Assembly (NCBI RefSeq): GCF_003049575.1
Contig: NZ_PYWI01000002.1
Location: forward strand, 186,001 to 250,000
DNA length: 64,000 nucleotides
Direction of reading: 5' to 3'
Origin: Lysinibacillus parviboronicapiens
Lineage (GTDB): Bacteria > Bacillota > Bacilli > Bacillales_A > Planococcaceae
The notes under the pieces are model-generated. The model saw nothing but the letters and a program-made list of their open reading frames with translations. It made no database searches and was not told the origin of the DNA. Made by a program: the position numbers and the translations under genes. This document shows positions 42,870-52,668 of this stretch, piece by piece. Numbering within the stretch: the stretch's first letter is position 1; each line of letters begins with the position of its first letter.

Positions 42870-44561
42870 ATGACAACAAAACCATGGCTAGCAAATTATC
42901 CTGAAGAAGTACCATCGTCTTTAACGTTTGAGGAAATTCCTGTGCAAGAGTTTTTGACACGTGCCTATCAAAAGAATCCATCTAAAGTCGCGATTCATTT
43001 TATGGGTAAGGATTTGACGTACACCGAGCTATACGAGTCTGCACTTAGGTTCGCAAACTATTTACAATCACTTGGAGTGGAAAAAGGAGATCGTGTGGCG
43101 ATTATGCTACCAAATACACCGCAAAGTGTCATTGCCTACTATGGCGCAATGTATGCGGGCGCAGTTGTTGTACAGACAAATCCACTTTATACTGAACGAG
43201 AGTTACAATATCAAATGGCTGATTCTGGTGCAAAGGTTATTTTAGTAATGGATATATTGTATCCACGCGTGATGAAAATCATGAAAGAAACAGCGCTTGA
43301 AAATGTCATCGTTACAGCGATTAAAGACTACTTACCATTCCCGAAAAACTTAGTGTATCCTTTTATTCAAAAGAAGCAGTACGGCTTTAGTGTAAAAGTT
43401 GAGCATAGCGGACAAAATCATTTGTTTACAGAGATTATGCGTTCTGCACCAGTAAAAATGATTGATCTCCCGTTTGATTTTGAAGAAGATTTAGCATTAT
43501 TGCAATATACAGGGGGGACGACTGGTTTTCCGAAAGGTGTAATGCTAACTCACAAAAATTTAATTGCAAATACGACAATGTGTGATGCATGGATGTATAA
43601 ATGTGTGCATGGTGAAGAGACGATTATGGGGGTGCTTCCATTTTTCCATGTATACGGAATGACAACTGTGATGTTATTATCTGTCTTCACGCAAAATAGA
43701 ATGGTGTTGTTACCGAAGTTTGACGCGGAAACAGCCTTGAAAACGATTGATAAGCAAAAACCAACGTTATTCCCAGGTGCACCAACATTATATATTGGCT
43801 TATTAAATCATCCAGATATTGCGAAGTATAATTTATCGTCCATTAAGGCGTGTTTGAGTGGCTCCGCTTCATTACCTGTAGAGGTTCAAGAGCGCTTTGA
43901 AGAAGTTACAGGGGGCAAACTGGTAGAGGGATATGGTTTAACAGAAACTTCACCTGTTACACATGCAACACCAATTTGGAGTAAACGCGTGATTGGTTCA
44001 GTTGGCTTACCTTGGCCAAATACCGATTCAGTCATTCTTCGTACCGGAGATATCGAACAATTACCGGTTGGTGAGGTTGGCGAAATCGCTGTGAAAGGGC
44101 CACAAGTGATGAAGGGCTATTGGAATCGTCCTGAAGATACGGCGGCGACCTTTGCGGATGGTTGGTTCTTAACTGGCGATCTTGGTTATATGGATAAAGA
44201 TGGGTTCTTCTATGTTGTTGATCGTAAGAAAGATTTAATTATTGCAGGTGGCTTTAATATTTATCCACGAGAAGTCGAAGAAGTATTATACGAACGTGAA
44301 GAAATTCAGGAATGTGTGGTAGCAGGTATTCCAGATCCATACCGTGGCGAAACGGTAAAAGCTTATATTGTTTTTAAAGAAGGATTTTCGATGACTGAGG
44401 ACGAATTAAATAAATATTGTCGTCAACATCTAGCTGCCTTTAAAGTTCCACGCTTTTATGAGTTCAGAGATGAACTACCGAAGACGGCGGTCGGCAAAAT
44501 ATTACGACGTACATTAGTGGAAGAAGAAAAAACGAAAATGACGACTAAAGAAGCAAAATAA
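42870..44561 (+). CDS. lcfA: long-chain fatty-acid-CoA ligase
   Basis: ATP-dependent acyl-CoA synthetase that activates fatty acids for beta-oxidation, 563 residues. The AMP-binding P-loop YTGGTTGFPKGVM is near residue 213. Further motifs are GYGLTETSP, GWFLTGDLGYMDKDGFFYVVD and the C-terminal hinge DRKKDLIIAGGFNIYPREVE. The catalytic Lys is in KTAVGKILRR near the end. AAAGGGGAGAGG precedes the ATG. Its neighbours fadR-fadB-etfB-etfA form the same fatty-acid degradation cluster as in B. subtilis. FadR-like sites lie on both sides. Confidence 0.96.
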   Translation: MTTKPWLANYPEEVPSSLTFEEIPVQEFLTRAYQKNPSKVAIHFMGKDLTYTELYESALRFANYLQSLGVEKGDRVAIMLPNTPQSVIAYYGAMYAGAVVVQTNPLYTERELQYQMADSGAKVILVMDILYPRVMKIMKETALENVIVTAIKDYLPFPKNLVYPFIQKKQYGFSVKVEHSGQNHLFTEIMRSAPVKMIDLPFDFEEDLALLQYTGGTTGFPKGVMLTHKNLIANTTMCDAWMYKCVHGEETIMGVLPFFHVYGMTTVMLLSVFTQNRMVLLPKFDAETALKTIDKQKPTLFPGAPTLYIGLLNHPDIAKYNLSSIKACLSGSASLPVEVQERFEEVTGGKLVEGYGLTETSPVTHATPIWSKRVIGSVGLPWPNTDSVILRTGDIEQLPVGEVGEIAVKGPQVMKGYWNRPEDTAATFADGWFLTGDLGYMDKDGFFYVVDRKKDLIIAGGFNIYPREVEEVLYEREEIQECVVAGIPDPYRGETVKAYIVFKEGFSMTEDELNKYCRQHLAAFKVPRFYEFRDELPKTAVGKILRRTLVEEEKTKMTTKEAK

Positions 44562-44576
44562 CTACGTGATAAAGTA

Positions 44577-44640
44577 TTGACAAGCGGGAATGTAGAATAT
44601 AATATGAAAATATGAATGAATGACCATTCATATTTTCATA
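44577..44640 (+). promoter_or_regulatory. fadR promoter with palindromic FadR operator / terminator-like stem
   Basis: -35 TTGACA (44577-44582), a 15-base spacer, -10 TATAAT (44598-44603). Directly after it, TGAATGAATGACCATTCA (44613-44630) matches the FadR box in both half-sites, within a longer perfect palindrome ATGAAAATATGAATG / CATTCATATTTTCAT (44604-44640). This points to FadR autorepression. The same stem might also end lcfA transcripts. The remaining 44641-44859 shows no gene that can be supported. Confidence 0.75.
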
Positions 44641-44859
44641 TTTTTTATTTTTCAATCTCACGCTGCTTCCTCAAAGTGTTTTGTTACTCTGTTGAAAGTA
44701 CACGATTTTTCATCTTGAGTTCTTCATTCATTGAGGGCAACAATATGGTCGAATTCGCAGACAGTTTTTTACTAGTAAGCTACAGCCATGTGGTAACAAT
44801 CATTGTTGCTGATAGGAAAGTAGGCAAGCGTGGGTATGTTTTTAGGTGGTGATATAAGA

Positions 44860-45441
44860 GTGAAACGAGATAAGCCTAAATATAAGCAAATTGTTGATGC
44901 AGCTGTCATCGTTATTGCAGAAAATGGGTATCACCAAGCGCAAGTATCGAAGATTGCTAAACAGGCAGGGGTGGCCGACGGAACAATCTATTTATATTTT
45001 AAAAATAAAGAAGATATATTAATTTCTGTCTTTAATGAAAAAATGGCTGTTTTTGTAGAGTCATTACAAGATATAATAGAAAATGGAAGTACGTCGAAAG
45101 ACAAGCTTTCTCGAATGATTGAAAATCATTTTAATGTTCTAGCGACAGATCGATACCTAGCAACGGTCACACAATTAGAACTTCGACAATCAAACAAGGA
45201 TTTGCGATTAAAGATCAACGCAGTATTAAGAGAGTATTTACAATTGCTTGATCAAATTTTAGTTGAAGGCATGCTATCAGGTGAGTTCAATCAAACGATG
45301 GATGTACGCTTGGCACGTCAAATGGTGTTTGGAACAATTGATGAAACCATTACGTCGTGGGTTATGAATGACTATCGATACGATTTGATAGAACAGGTTC
45401 CAAAGGTTCAGGCATTAATCTTGAACGGCATTAAAGCGTAA
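44860..45441 (+). CDS. fadR: TetR family fatty-acid degradation regulator FadR
   Basis: Transcriptional repressor of beta-oxidation genes, released by long-chain acyl-CoA. The helix-turn-helix region reads [20 protein letters not shown], then [17 protein letters not shown], practically identical to B. subtilis FadR (YsiA). GTG 44860 gives [10 protein letters not shown], matching the known N-terminus, with AGGTGGT nine bases upstream; an ATG at 44836 is possible but less likely. 193 residues, normal length. It is followed 13 bases later by fadB. Confidence 0.94.
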   Translation: MKRDKPKYKQIVDAAVIVIAENGYHQAQVSKIAKQAGVADGTIYLYFKNKEDILISVFNEKMAVFVESLQDIIENGSTSKDKLSRMIENHFNVLATDRYLATVTQLELRQSNKDLRLKINAVLREYLQLLDQILVEGMLSGEFNQTMDVRLARQMVFGTIDETITSWVMNDYRYDLIEQVPKVQALILNGIKA

Positions 45442-45454
45442 AGGATGTGGAGAA

Positions 45455-46228
45455 ATGGAATTTCTAAGTTGGAAAGTTGAAGATGGTGTAGCGATTATTA
45501 CGATTGCTCGCCCACCAGCAAATGCATTATCTCGCGGAATCATTGCAGAAGTAAATGCTGTATTAGACGCCGTAGAAAACGATGACACTGTACGTGTTCT
45601 TGTGCTTCATGGTGAGGGTCGTTTCTTCTCAGCGGGTGCAGACATTAAGGAGTTTACAGCGGTTGAATCGGGTGCAGAGTTCACTAAGCTAGCAAGTAAT
45701 GGGCAACAAGTATTTGAACGTGTTGAAACATTTTCGAAGCCAGTTATTGCAGCGATTCACGGTGCAGCACTCGGCGGTGGACTTGAATTAGCAATGAGTT
45801 GCCATATGCGCTTTGTGACAGAATCTGCGAAATTAGGGTTACCTGAACTACAACTAGGCCTTATTCCTGGATTTGGTGGCACACAACGTCTTCCACGATA
45901 TGTAGGTGTTGCGAAAGCCGCAGAAATGATGTTTACAAGTGAACCTATTTCAGGTTCAGAAGCTGTGCAATGGGGCTTAGCAAACCGTGCATTTACCGAT
46001 GATGCTTTACTTGAAGAAACACTGAAGGTTGCAAAGAAAATTGCGAAGAAGAGTCCGGTTGCCCTAAAAGCAGCTATTCAAGCATTGCAATACGCAAAGC
46101 CGGCTTCATTCTATGAAGGCATTGCGGTAGAAGCAGAATCTTTTGGTACAGTATTTGTAACTGAAGATGCTAAAGAAGGTATTCAAGCATTTATCGAAAA
46201 ACGTGAGCCTGTGTTTACTGGCAAATAA
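45455..46228 (+). CDS. fadB: enoyl-CoA hydratase (fatty-acid oxidation)
   Basis: Crotonase-family enzyme hydrating trans-2-enoyl-CoA, 257 residues. The CoA/oxyanion-hole motifs [15 protein letters not shown] (about 51-65) and [18 protein letters not shown] (about 104-121) are intact. The catalytic Glu pair is carried by GGGLELAM and [20 protein letters not shown]. Position after fadR matches B. subtilis fadB (YsiB). GGATGTGGAG is the ribosome-binding site. Electrons from the pathway leave via the EtfAB pair encoded downstream. Confidence 0.95.
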   Translation: MEFLSWKVEDGVAIITIARPPANALSRGIIAEVNAVLDAVENDDTVRVLVLHGEGRFFSAGADIKEFTAVESGAEFTKLASNGQQVFERVETFSKPVIAAIHGAALGGGLELAMSCHMRFVTESAKLGLPELQLGLIPGFGGTQRLPRYVGVAKAAEMMFTSEPISGSEAVQWGLANRAFTDDALLEETLKVAKKIAKKSPVALKAAIQALQYAKPASFYEGIAVEAESFGTVFVTEDAKEGIQAFIEKREPVFTGK

Positions 46229-46337
46229 TATTCCATCAGTGTCGAAAACAAATGACAAAGGGGTTATTGACACTGAAAATATATAATATTTACAAGTTTA
46301 CTTAGAAATTAAAAAACGTTTCAGGAGGTATGGATTT

Positions 46338-47111
46338 ATGAACATTTTTGCATTAATTAAACGTACTTTTGATACAGAAGAAAAAATCGTTGTTTCTGGT
46401 GGGAGAATCCAAGAGGATGGCGCTGAATTTATCATCAATCCTTATGACGAATACGCAATTGAAGAAGCAATCCAAGTGCGTGACGCTGCAGGCGGTAAAG
46501 TAACGGTAGTTACAATAGGTGGCGAGGATGCAGAAAAACAATTACGTACTGCTCTAGCAATGGGTGCTGACGAAGCGGTCCTTATTAATACAGAAGATGA
46601 TTTAGACGAATTAGATCAAAATGCAGCAGCTTACCTTTTAGCTGAGTATTTAAAAGATAAAGATGCTGACCTTATTTTAACAGGTAATGTTGCTATTGAT
46701 GGTGGCTCGGGTCAAGTAGGGCCGCGCGTGGCTGATTTATTGGGCATCAACTATGTAACAACAATTACGAACCTAGAAATCGATGGCACATCTGCAAAAA
46801 TCGTGCGTGATATCGAAGGAGATTCAGAAGTAATTGAGACGTCTTTACCACTTTTAGTAACAGCTCAACAAGGTTTAAACGAGCCACGTTACCCGTCTTT
46901 ACCAGGTATCATGAAAGCGAAAAAGAAACCGCTTGCAGAACTTGAGTTAGATGATTTAGATATCGATGAAGATGATGTAGAAGTCAAAGTAGAAACAGTA
47001 GACATTTACTTACCAGCTCAAAAAGCAGCAGGTCGAATTCTTGAAGGCGAACTTCCTGCACAAGTAAAAGAGCTAGTAAATCTACTTCATACAGAGGCAA
47101 AAGTAGTTTAA
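46338..47111 (+). CDS. etfB: electron transfer flavoprotein beta subunit
   Basis: Beta subunit of the ETF heterodimer, which accepts electrons from acyl-CoA dehydrogenases. The 257 residues include ALAMGADEAVLI, the AMP/FAD-side loop TGNVAIDGGSGQVGPRVADL, and a C-terminal acidic stretch (LELDDLDIDEDDVEVKVE). Length is standard. CAGGAGG precedes the ATG. It is separated from etfA by 382 non-coding bases, which is unusual, since etfB and etfA are normally almost contiguous. Confidence 0.96.
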   Translation: MNIFALIKRTFDTEEKIVVSGGRIQEDGAEFIINPYDEYAIEEAIQVRDAAGGKVTVVTIGGEDAEKQLRTALAMGADEAVLINTEDDLDELDQNAAAYLLAEYLKDKDADLILTGNVAIDGGSGQVGPRVADLLGINYVTTITNLEIDGTSAKIVRDIEGDSEVIETSLPLLVTAQQGLNEPRYPSLPGIMKAKKKPLAELELDDLDIDEDDVEVKVETVDIYLPAQKAAGRILEGELPAQVKELVNLLHTEAKVV

Positions 47112-47493
47112 ATCATTTTTATCTTCATTTGGTAAATGTATTGTGGCGCAAGCAATGGATAACCAAAACTACAGTAGACTCCCAGCACTATTGGGGCAAG
47201 ATAAATACCACTGAGGTTCCTTTTTCAGTGGATATCTGAACACCAAATGAATGAAGATAAAACCTCGGGTGAATGTAGCGGATTTGAAAGGACATCAATG
47301 GAAGAAGTTAGCTGAAAGACATCGTTTGTTAGTGACAATGGCTAAAAATCTACAATGGTAACCTGTGGCTTTAGCACAATGACCGTCGGCCATCGTGCCA
47401 TCCTAAGTACACTTCACATATCCGGACGAAAAAAGGCCGAGGTGTAAATGATGATGTAAATCGAATCTTAAAGGGTAACGGAGGGAATATACT
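47112..47493 (+). other. 382-base structured spacer between etfB and etfA
   Basis: No gene is seen. TTTATCTTCATTTGGT (47118-47133) pairs with ACCAAATGAATGAAGATAAA (47242-47261), enclosing about 110 bases with an inner hairpin CCACTGA/TCAGTGG (47208-47231). A second hairpin GCACAATG...CATCGTGC lies near 47374-47398. The last 35 bases carry the etfA ribosome-binding site. It could be an inserted small element or a structured operon spacer. There is no T-tract terminator. Confidence 0.55.
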
Positions 47494-48471
47494 ATGTCAA
47501 AAAAAGTATTAGTATTAGGTGAAGTTCGTGAAGGAAGTTTACGTAACGTATCTTTCGAGGCAATTGCAGCAGCTAAACAAATCGCTGATGGGGGCGAGGT
47601 TGTTGGTGTTCTTTTAGGGGATGCTGTAGCAAATCTTACAGGTCCATTATTCGAGTATGGTGCTGATCGTGTCGTAACTGTGGAGCATCCACATTTAAAA
47701 CAATATACATCAGACGGCTTTGGACAGGCTTTGCTAGCTGTAATCGAACAAGAAAATCCAACTGGAATTGTCTTTGGTCATACAGCTAATGGTAAAGATT
47801 TATCACCAAAAATCGCAAGTAAATTGAAAGCAGGTCTTGTATCTGATGTAACATCAATTGAAGGTGCAGGGGATGATGTAGTATTCATCCGCCCAATCTA
47901 CTCTGGTAAAGCTTTTGAAAAAGTAAAAGTTAAAGACGGAGTTGTTTTAGCATCTGTTCGTCCAAACAATATCGCACCTTTAGAAAAAGAAGCGGGTAAA
48001 TCTGGTGATGTGTCTGCAGTATCTGTAGAAATTACCAACCTACGCACAATTATTAAAGAAGTTGTTCGTAAATCTTCGGAAGGTGTCGATCTTTCAGAAG
48101 CAAAAGTAGTTGTTGCTGGTGGGCGCGGTGTGAAATCAGAAGAAGGTTTCGAGCCATTAAAAGAATTAGCCGATTTACTTGGTGGTGCAGTTGGTGCTTC
48201 ACGTGGCGCATGTGATGCTGAATACTGTGACTATTCACTACAAATTGGTCAAACTGGTAAAGTTGTAACACCCGACCTTTACATTGCAGCAGGTATTTCT
48301 GGAGCAATTCAACACTTAGCGGGTATGTCGAATTCAAAAGTAATCGTAGCGATTAATAAAGACCCAGAGGCAAATATCTTTAAAATTGCGGATTATGGGA
48401 TTGTAGGCGACCTATTCGAAGTAGTACCGCTTCTAATTGAAGAGTTCAAAGCGTTAAAAGTGAACGCATAA
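47494..48471 (+). CDS. etfA: electron transfer flavoprotein alpha subunit
   Basis: FAD-carrying subunit of ETF, 325 residues. The C-terminal FAD-binding domain shows VVAGGRGVKSEEGFEPLKEL, GGAVGASRGACDAEY, QIGQTGKVVTPDLYIAAGIS and GAIQHLAGMSNSKVIVAINK, all canonical. The N-terminal domain pairs with EtfB. AACGGAGGG precedes the ATG. A terminator follows about 20 bases after the stop. It completes the lcfA-fadR-fadB-etfB-etfA cluster. Confidence 0.97.
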   Translation: MSKKVLVLGEVREGSLRNVSFEAIAAAKQIADGGEVVGVLLGDAVANLTGPLFEYGADRVVTVEHPHLKQYTSDGFGQALLAVIEQENPTGIVFGHTANGKDLSPKIASKLKAGLVSDVTSIEGAGDDVVFIRPIYSGKAFEKVKVKDGVVLASVRPNNIAPLEKEAGKSGDVSAVSVEITNLRTIIKEVVRKSSEGVDLSEAKVVVAGGRGVKSEEGFEPLKELADLLGGAVGASRGACDAEYCDYSLQIGQTGKVVTPDLYIAAGISGAIQHLAGMSNSKVIVAINKDPEANIFKIADYGIVGDLFEVVPLLIEEFKALKVNA

Positions 48472-48489
48472 ATAATAGTTTTATATGTC

Positions 48490-48521
48490 ACGCAGGGAGG
48501 ATAATCTTCCCTGCTTTTTTG
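48490..48521 (+). terminator. terminator of the fad/etf cluster
   Basis: GCAGGGAGG / TTCCCTGC followed by TTTTTT. Confidence 0.88.
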
Positions 48522-48587
48522 TAATAGATTTTTAGCAAATATTTATGTAGGCCGTTTCACTTTTGAAAGTTATTGCAAAATAAAATA

Positions 48588-48616
48588 TTGACAGAGTGCA
48601 TAATAGACCGTATAGT
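48588..48616 (+). promoter_or_regulatory. sigma-A promoter of the T-box-controlled permease
   Basis: -35 TTGACA (48588-48593), a 17-base spacer, -10 TATAGT (48611-48616), about 40 bases upstream of T-box stem I. Confidence 0.82.
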
Positions 48617-48654
48617 GATGGATAATAATTAAATTTTTCAATAATAATGTTTTG

Positions 48655-48924
48655 AAACGCAAAGATTAGGAGTAGTAAAAGCTCATTATTTGGTGAAGAG
48701 AGCTGCGGGATGGTGCAACGCAGTCCAATAAGACTTTGAACTTGCCTAGGAGTGGTAAGATAAATGGAATTGACAGATTATTCTATTTGTTTGACGATTA
48801 ACCTTCGTTACAAGGTTTTTAAGTAGGGTTCGATAAGAACCAATTAGAGTGGTACCGCGGTTTGCTATGGCATATCGTCTCTTCTTTCATTTGATAATGA
48901 AGGAACAGACGATATGCCTTTTTT
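48655..48924 (+). promoter_or_regulatory. T-box leader with leucine specifier ahead of the amino-acid permease
   Basis: Stem I starts with GATTAGGAGTAGTAAAA; the 3' side carries GAA-CTT-GCCTA, with CTT (48741-48743) in the specifier position (compare GAA-TTC-AGCCC in the pheS leader of this window). The T-box AGAGTGGTACCGCGG is at 48846-48860. The terminator stem GGCATATCGTCT / AGACGATATGCC spans 48869-48920 and ends in T residues. The CTT codon implies sensing of uncharged tRNA-Leu. Confidence 0.88.
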
Positions 48925-48943
48925 GATTTTAGGAGGTAAGAAA

Positions 48944-50293
48944 ATGGAAAAAGTCAACCAGAAATTACAGAGAACAATGACCTCACGGCACATTACGATG
49001 ATGGCTTTAGGTGGTGCCATTGGTGCCGGGTTATTTAAAGGGAGCAGTGCAGCTATAGATATGGCGGGCCCATCAGTGCTTTTAGCGTACTTAATAGGTG
49101 GTATTATTCTATTATTTGTTATGCAAGGTTTAGCAGAAATGGCCGTTCGAAATAATGAAGCCAGAACATTTAGAGATTTAGTACAAACAATTTTAGGAAA
49201 GTATCCAGCGTATTTTCTAGATTGGATTTATTGGAAGATGTGGGTGTTAAATATAGCGGCGGAATCTGTAGTTGCGGCTATTTTTATTCAATATTGGTTA
49301 CCCCATTATCCCATTTGGATCCTTGCTTTATCGGTATCAGTGTTAGTTACAGCCATTAACTTATTATCGGTTAAAGTTTTTGCAGAAACAGAATATTGGC
49401 TGGCGTTAATTAAAATTACCGTTATTGTGGTGTTTATCATAGCGGGATTAGTTTTGTTACTAGTTACTTTTGGCAATCATACAGCTGTTGGATTTTCTAA
49501 TTTAACGGAGCACGGTGGTTTCTTCCCAAATGGATCAACGGGCTTAATTGCTGCCATGCTTGTCGTTATTTATTCTTATGGTGGTACTGAAATTATTGGT
49601 ATTACTCTAGCTGAAACGAAAAATCCTGAAAAAGTAGTGCCAAAAGCTGTGCGTAGTACATTAGTACGTATTGTCACTTTCTATTTACTGCCTTTCTTTA
49701 TTATCGTTAGCTTAATTCCTTGGAATGAAGTAAATGGAGTGCCAGAAAGTCCGTTTGTGATGGTGTTTAACATGATTGGTATTCCTGGTGCAGACCATAT
49801 TATGAACGCAGTCGTTTTACTTGCAATTATTTCATCAATGAACTCGGGGCTTTATGGTTCCTCACGCGTGCTATATACACAAGCAGTGGATGGACGTATT
49901 CCTAAAATATTTGCACATTTATCGAAAAGAAAAGTGCCAGTATATGCTATATTGATGTGTACTGTAGCTTTATACATGGGTGTAATCATTTCTTTATTTG
50001 CAGGTAGTAAAACCTTTGATTTTCTAATGGGCTCCCTTGGATATACGGTGTTATTTATTTGGTTAATCATTGCCATTGCGCATCTGAAGTCGCGTCAAAA
50101 ACAAGCTGAAAAAACAAGTGCCTACGCGGTAAAATGGTTCCCTTATACAACGTGGATTGCAATTATTGCGCTAAGTGCCATTCTGATTGGCATTATTTTT
50201 ACAACATCTATTATCGTCACAGGTATTACATTAGCCATTTATATCTTTATTACCTTAACGTATGTGTATAAAGGTCGTTTTCAAGAAAATTAG
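48944..50293 (+). CDS. APC family amino-acid permease (YvbW-like, probable leucine uptake)
   Basis: A 449-residue permease with twelve predicted membrane spans. The APC signature ITMMALGGAIGAGLFKGSS lies at residues ~17-35, with YSYGGTEIIGITLAETKNPE in the middle. ATG 48944 follows TTAGGAGG with good spacing. The upstream Leu T-box suggests it imports leucine or a branched-chain precursor when tRNA-Leu is uncharged. B. subtilis YvbW is a T-box(Leu)-controlled permease, which supports this assignment. It interrupts the etfA-trxA adjacency seen in B. subtilis, so it is an insertion relative to that order. Confidence 0.9.
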   Translation: MEKVNQKLQRTMTSRHITMMALGGAIGAGLFKGSSAAIDMAGPSVLLAYLIGGIILLFVMQGLAEMAVRNNEARTFRDLVQTILGKYPAYFLDWIYWKMWVLNIAAESVVAAIFIQYWLPHYPIWILALSVSVLVTAINLLSVKVFAETEYWLALIKITVIVVFIIAGLVLLLVTFGNHTAVGFSNLTEHGGFFPNGSTGLIAAMLVVIYSYGGTEIIGITLAETKNPEKVVPKAVRSTLVRIVTFYLLPFFIIVSLIPWNEVNGVPESPFVMVFNMIGIPGADHIMNAVVLLAIISSMNSGLYGSSRVLYTQAVDGRIPKIFAHLSKRKVPVYAILMCTVALYMGVIISLFAGSKTFDFLMGSLGYTVLFIWLIIAIAHLKSRQKQAEKTSAYAVKWFPYTTWIAIIALSAILIGIIFTTSIIVTGITLAIYIFITLTYVYKGRFQEN

Positions 50294-50436
50294 GCTGAAT
50301 CGATTATCAATATAATGTCTTTTTCGACTCTTTTATCCTTGTTTTTCATAAATTATGCAATCTAAGCAGATTGTTCGCTCAAGCGAATTTATCCATGCTA
50401 TACTACAAGCATAGTAAGATTTAAGGAGGATTTCAA

Positions 50437-50748
50437 ATGGCAATTGTACATGCAACAGATGCAACTTTCCAAGATGATATTAAAGAAGGGTTAGTCCTTG
50501 TAGACTTTTGGGCTGCTTGGTGCGGACCTTGTAAAATGATTGGTCCAGTTCTTGAAGAAATGGACGCTGCAGGTAGCGCAGCTAAAATTGTTAAAGTAGA
50601 CGTAGATAACAACCAAGGTACAGCAGCGCAATACCAAATCATGTCTATCCCTTCCCTACTATTATTCAAAAATGGGGAATTAGTAGACAAAACAGTTGGT
50701 TTCCAACCAAAAGAAGCATTAGAAGCTTTCATTACGAAACACGCTTAA
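50437..50748 (+). CDS. trxA: thioredoxin
   Basis: General disulfide reductase of the cytoplasm, 103 residues. Redox site FWAAWCGPCKMIGPVLEE (WCGPC, near residues 28-32), cis-Pro in MSIPSLLLF, and C-terminal VGFQPKEALEAFI. Length is standard. AAGGAGG precedes the ATG. A likely -10 TATACT lies at 50399-50404, and a perfect inverted repeat TTCGCT-CA-AGCGAA lies about 20 bases before it. It stands between the permease and uvrC, as in B. subtilis (trxA-uvrC). Confidence 0.97.
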   Translation: MAIVHATDATFQDDIKEGLVLVDFWAAWCGPCKMIGPVLEEMDAAGSAAKIVKVDVDNNQGTAAQYQIMSIPSLLLFKNGELVDKTVGFQPKEALEAFITKHA

Positions 50749-50761
50749 TCAGCAATAAAGG

Positions 50762-50799
50762 AAAAGCCGGGCCATCTTTAGATGTGCTTGGCTTTTTTT
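50762..50799 (+). terminator. terminator of trxA
   Basis: AAAAGCCGGGCCATC / GATGTGCTTGGCTTTTTTT hairpin. Confidence 0.85.
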
Positions 50800-50836
50800 C
50801 GTTATATAATGTAAGAAAAGGGGGGGCAGGTAGGCG

Positions 50837-52627
50837 ATGAATGATTTAATCAAACGCAAGCTTGACATTTTACCAGATCAGCCTGGCTGCTATTTGATGA
50901 AGGATAGGCAAGGCACAATTATTTATGTAGGAAAGGCTAAAATCCTTAAAAACCGTGTGCGCTCATATTTTACGGGAACACATGAGGGAAAAACACAGCG
51001 CCTTGTTAGTGAAATTGAGGATTTTGAATATATTGTGACATCGTCAAACCTAGAGGCACTTATTTTAGAGCTTAATCTCATCAAATTGCATGATCCGAAA
51101 TACAATGTCATGCTAACAGACGATAAAACGTATCCATATTTAAAAATTACTAATGAAAAATATCCACGTCTAATTACGACAAGGAAGGTAAAAAAAGATA
51201 AGGCGAAGTATTTCGGCCCATATCCAAATGCATATGCTGCAAGTGAGACTAAAAAGCTACTTGATCGTTTATATCCGCTTAGAAAATGTGTGCAATTACC
51301 ATCAAAGGTGTGCTTGTACTACCATATGGGGCAATGTTTAGCACCCTGTGTAAAAGTAATTGATGGACAAATTTATCACGATATGATTGAGGATATGACA
51401 AAGTTTTTAAATGGTGGGGTTGAAACAGTCAAAAAAGAGCTTGAAGTGAAAATGCTTGCAGCTGCTGAAAACCTAGAGTTTGAACGAGCGAAGGAATTCC
51501 GCGATCAAATTGCTCATATCGATACCGTTATGCAAAAGCAAAAGATTGTATCGAGTGATACGACGAATCGAGATATCTTCGGCTATGCGGTAGAAAAGGG
51601 CTGGATGTGTGTACAAGTCTTTTTCGTACGCCAAGGCAAACTGATTGAGCGAGATGTTTCGATTTTTCCAATTTATCAGGATGCCGAGGAAGAATTTTTA
51701 ACATTTGTTGGTCGGTTTTATGAGAAGCTTGAACACATTAAACCAAAAGAAATTTTTATTCCGCAGGCCATAGATGCAACCATTTTAACGGAACTACTTG
51801 ATGTGAAGGTACTTACGCCGAAGCGGGGTCAGAAAAAAGAGCTAGTAGATTTAGCAACAAAAAATGCGGAGATTGCTGTTAAGGCTAAGTTTCAACTCAT
51901 CGAACGTCAAGAAGAACGTACGATAGGTGCATGTGAGGCACTCGGTGAGGCGATGGGCATATCGGCTCCATTGCGTATTGAGGCATTTGATAATAGTCAT
52001 ATGCACGGGGCAGATGCTGTATCAGCAATGGTCGTATTTGTTGACGGGAAACCCGCAAAGAAAGAATATCGTAAGTACAAAACGCGCACAGCTGCCAAGC
52101 ATGATGACTATGGGGCAATGCAAGAAGTGATTCGTCGCCGTTACTCAAGGGTATTAAAGGAAGGCTTGCCATTGCCTGATTTAGTACTGATTGACGGTGG
52201 GAAAGGGCAAATGGAAGTTGCACGAGAAGTGTTAGAGGATGAGCTGGGCCTTGTTATACCAATTGCTGGCTTAGCGAAAGATGATAAACACAATACCTCA
52301 CAGCTTTTATTTGGAGATCCTCCAGAGGTCGTAGCTTTAAAACGTACGAGTGACGGATTTTATTTATTACAACGCATTCAGGACGAAGTGCACCGTTTTG
52401 CGATTACATTCCTCCGACAACAGCATGAAAAGAATGCAATCCAATCAGTACTCGATGAAATTGAGGGCATTGGGCCGAAGAGAAAGCAACAGTTGTTAAA
52501 GCATTTTGGCTCGGTGAAGAAAATACGAGAGGCGAGCGAGCTCGCGCTACAAGAGGCGGGCATACCCGCTAATTTAGCTAGCAATATTTACACTTATTTT
52601 CAGCAAGAAGCATTGTCAAAGGACTAG
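50837..52627 (+). CDS. uvrC: UvrABC system protein C
   Basis: Nucleotide-excision-repair nuclease that makes both incisions around a lesion marked by UvrB. The 596 residues hold the N-terminal GIY-YIG domain ([19 protein letters not shown], about 15-33), a Cys-rich patch, the UVR UvrB-binding motif ([11 protein letters not shown], about 215), the RNase H-like endonuclease domain ([19 protein letters not shown] and VLIDGGKGQ) and C-terminal helix-hairpin-helix repeats ([19 protein letters not shown]). All catalytic parts are present. No LexA box was recognised upstream. Confidence 0.97.
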   Translation: MNDLIKRKLDILPDQPGCYLMKDRQGTIIYVGKAKILKNRVRSYFTGTHEGKTQRLVSEIEDFEYIVTSSNLEALILELNLIKLHDPKYNVMLTDDKTYPYLKITNEKYPRLITTRKVKKDKAKYFGPYPNAYAASETKKLLDRLYPLRKCVQLPSKVCLYYHMGQCLAPCVKVIDGQIYHDMIEDMTKFLNGGVETVKKELEVKMLAAAENLEFERAKEFRDQIAHIDTVMQKQKIVSSDTTNRDIFGYAVEKGWMCVQVFFVRQGKLIERDVSIFPIYQDAEEEFLTFVGRFYEKLEHIKPKEIFIPQAIDATILTELLDVKVLTPKRGQKKELVDLATKNAEIAVKAKFQLIERQEERTIGACEALGEAMGISAPLRIEAFDNSHMHGADAVSAMVVFVDGKPAKKEYRKYKTRTAAKHDDYGAMQEVIRRRYSRVLKEGLPLPDLVLIDGGKGQMEVAREVLEDELGLVIPIAGLAKDDKHNTSQLLFGDPPEVVALKRTSDGFYLLQRIQDEVHRFAITFLRQQHEKNAIQSVLDEIEGIGPKRKQQLLKHFGSVKKIREASELALQEAGIPANLASNIYTYFQQEALSKD

Positions 52628-52668
52628 ACATATGCTAACGTAACTATTAATATAATATTCACTATTTT

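Noticed and set aside
44616-44852. 78-codon gene between lcfA and fadR
   Set aside because: It begins inside the palindromic FadR operator, has no ribosome-binding site and looks compositionally random.
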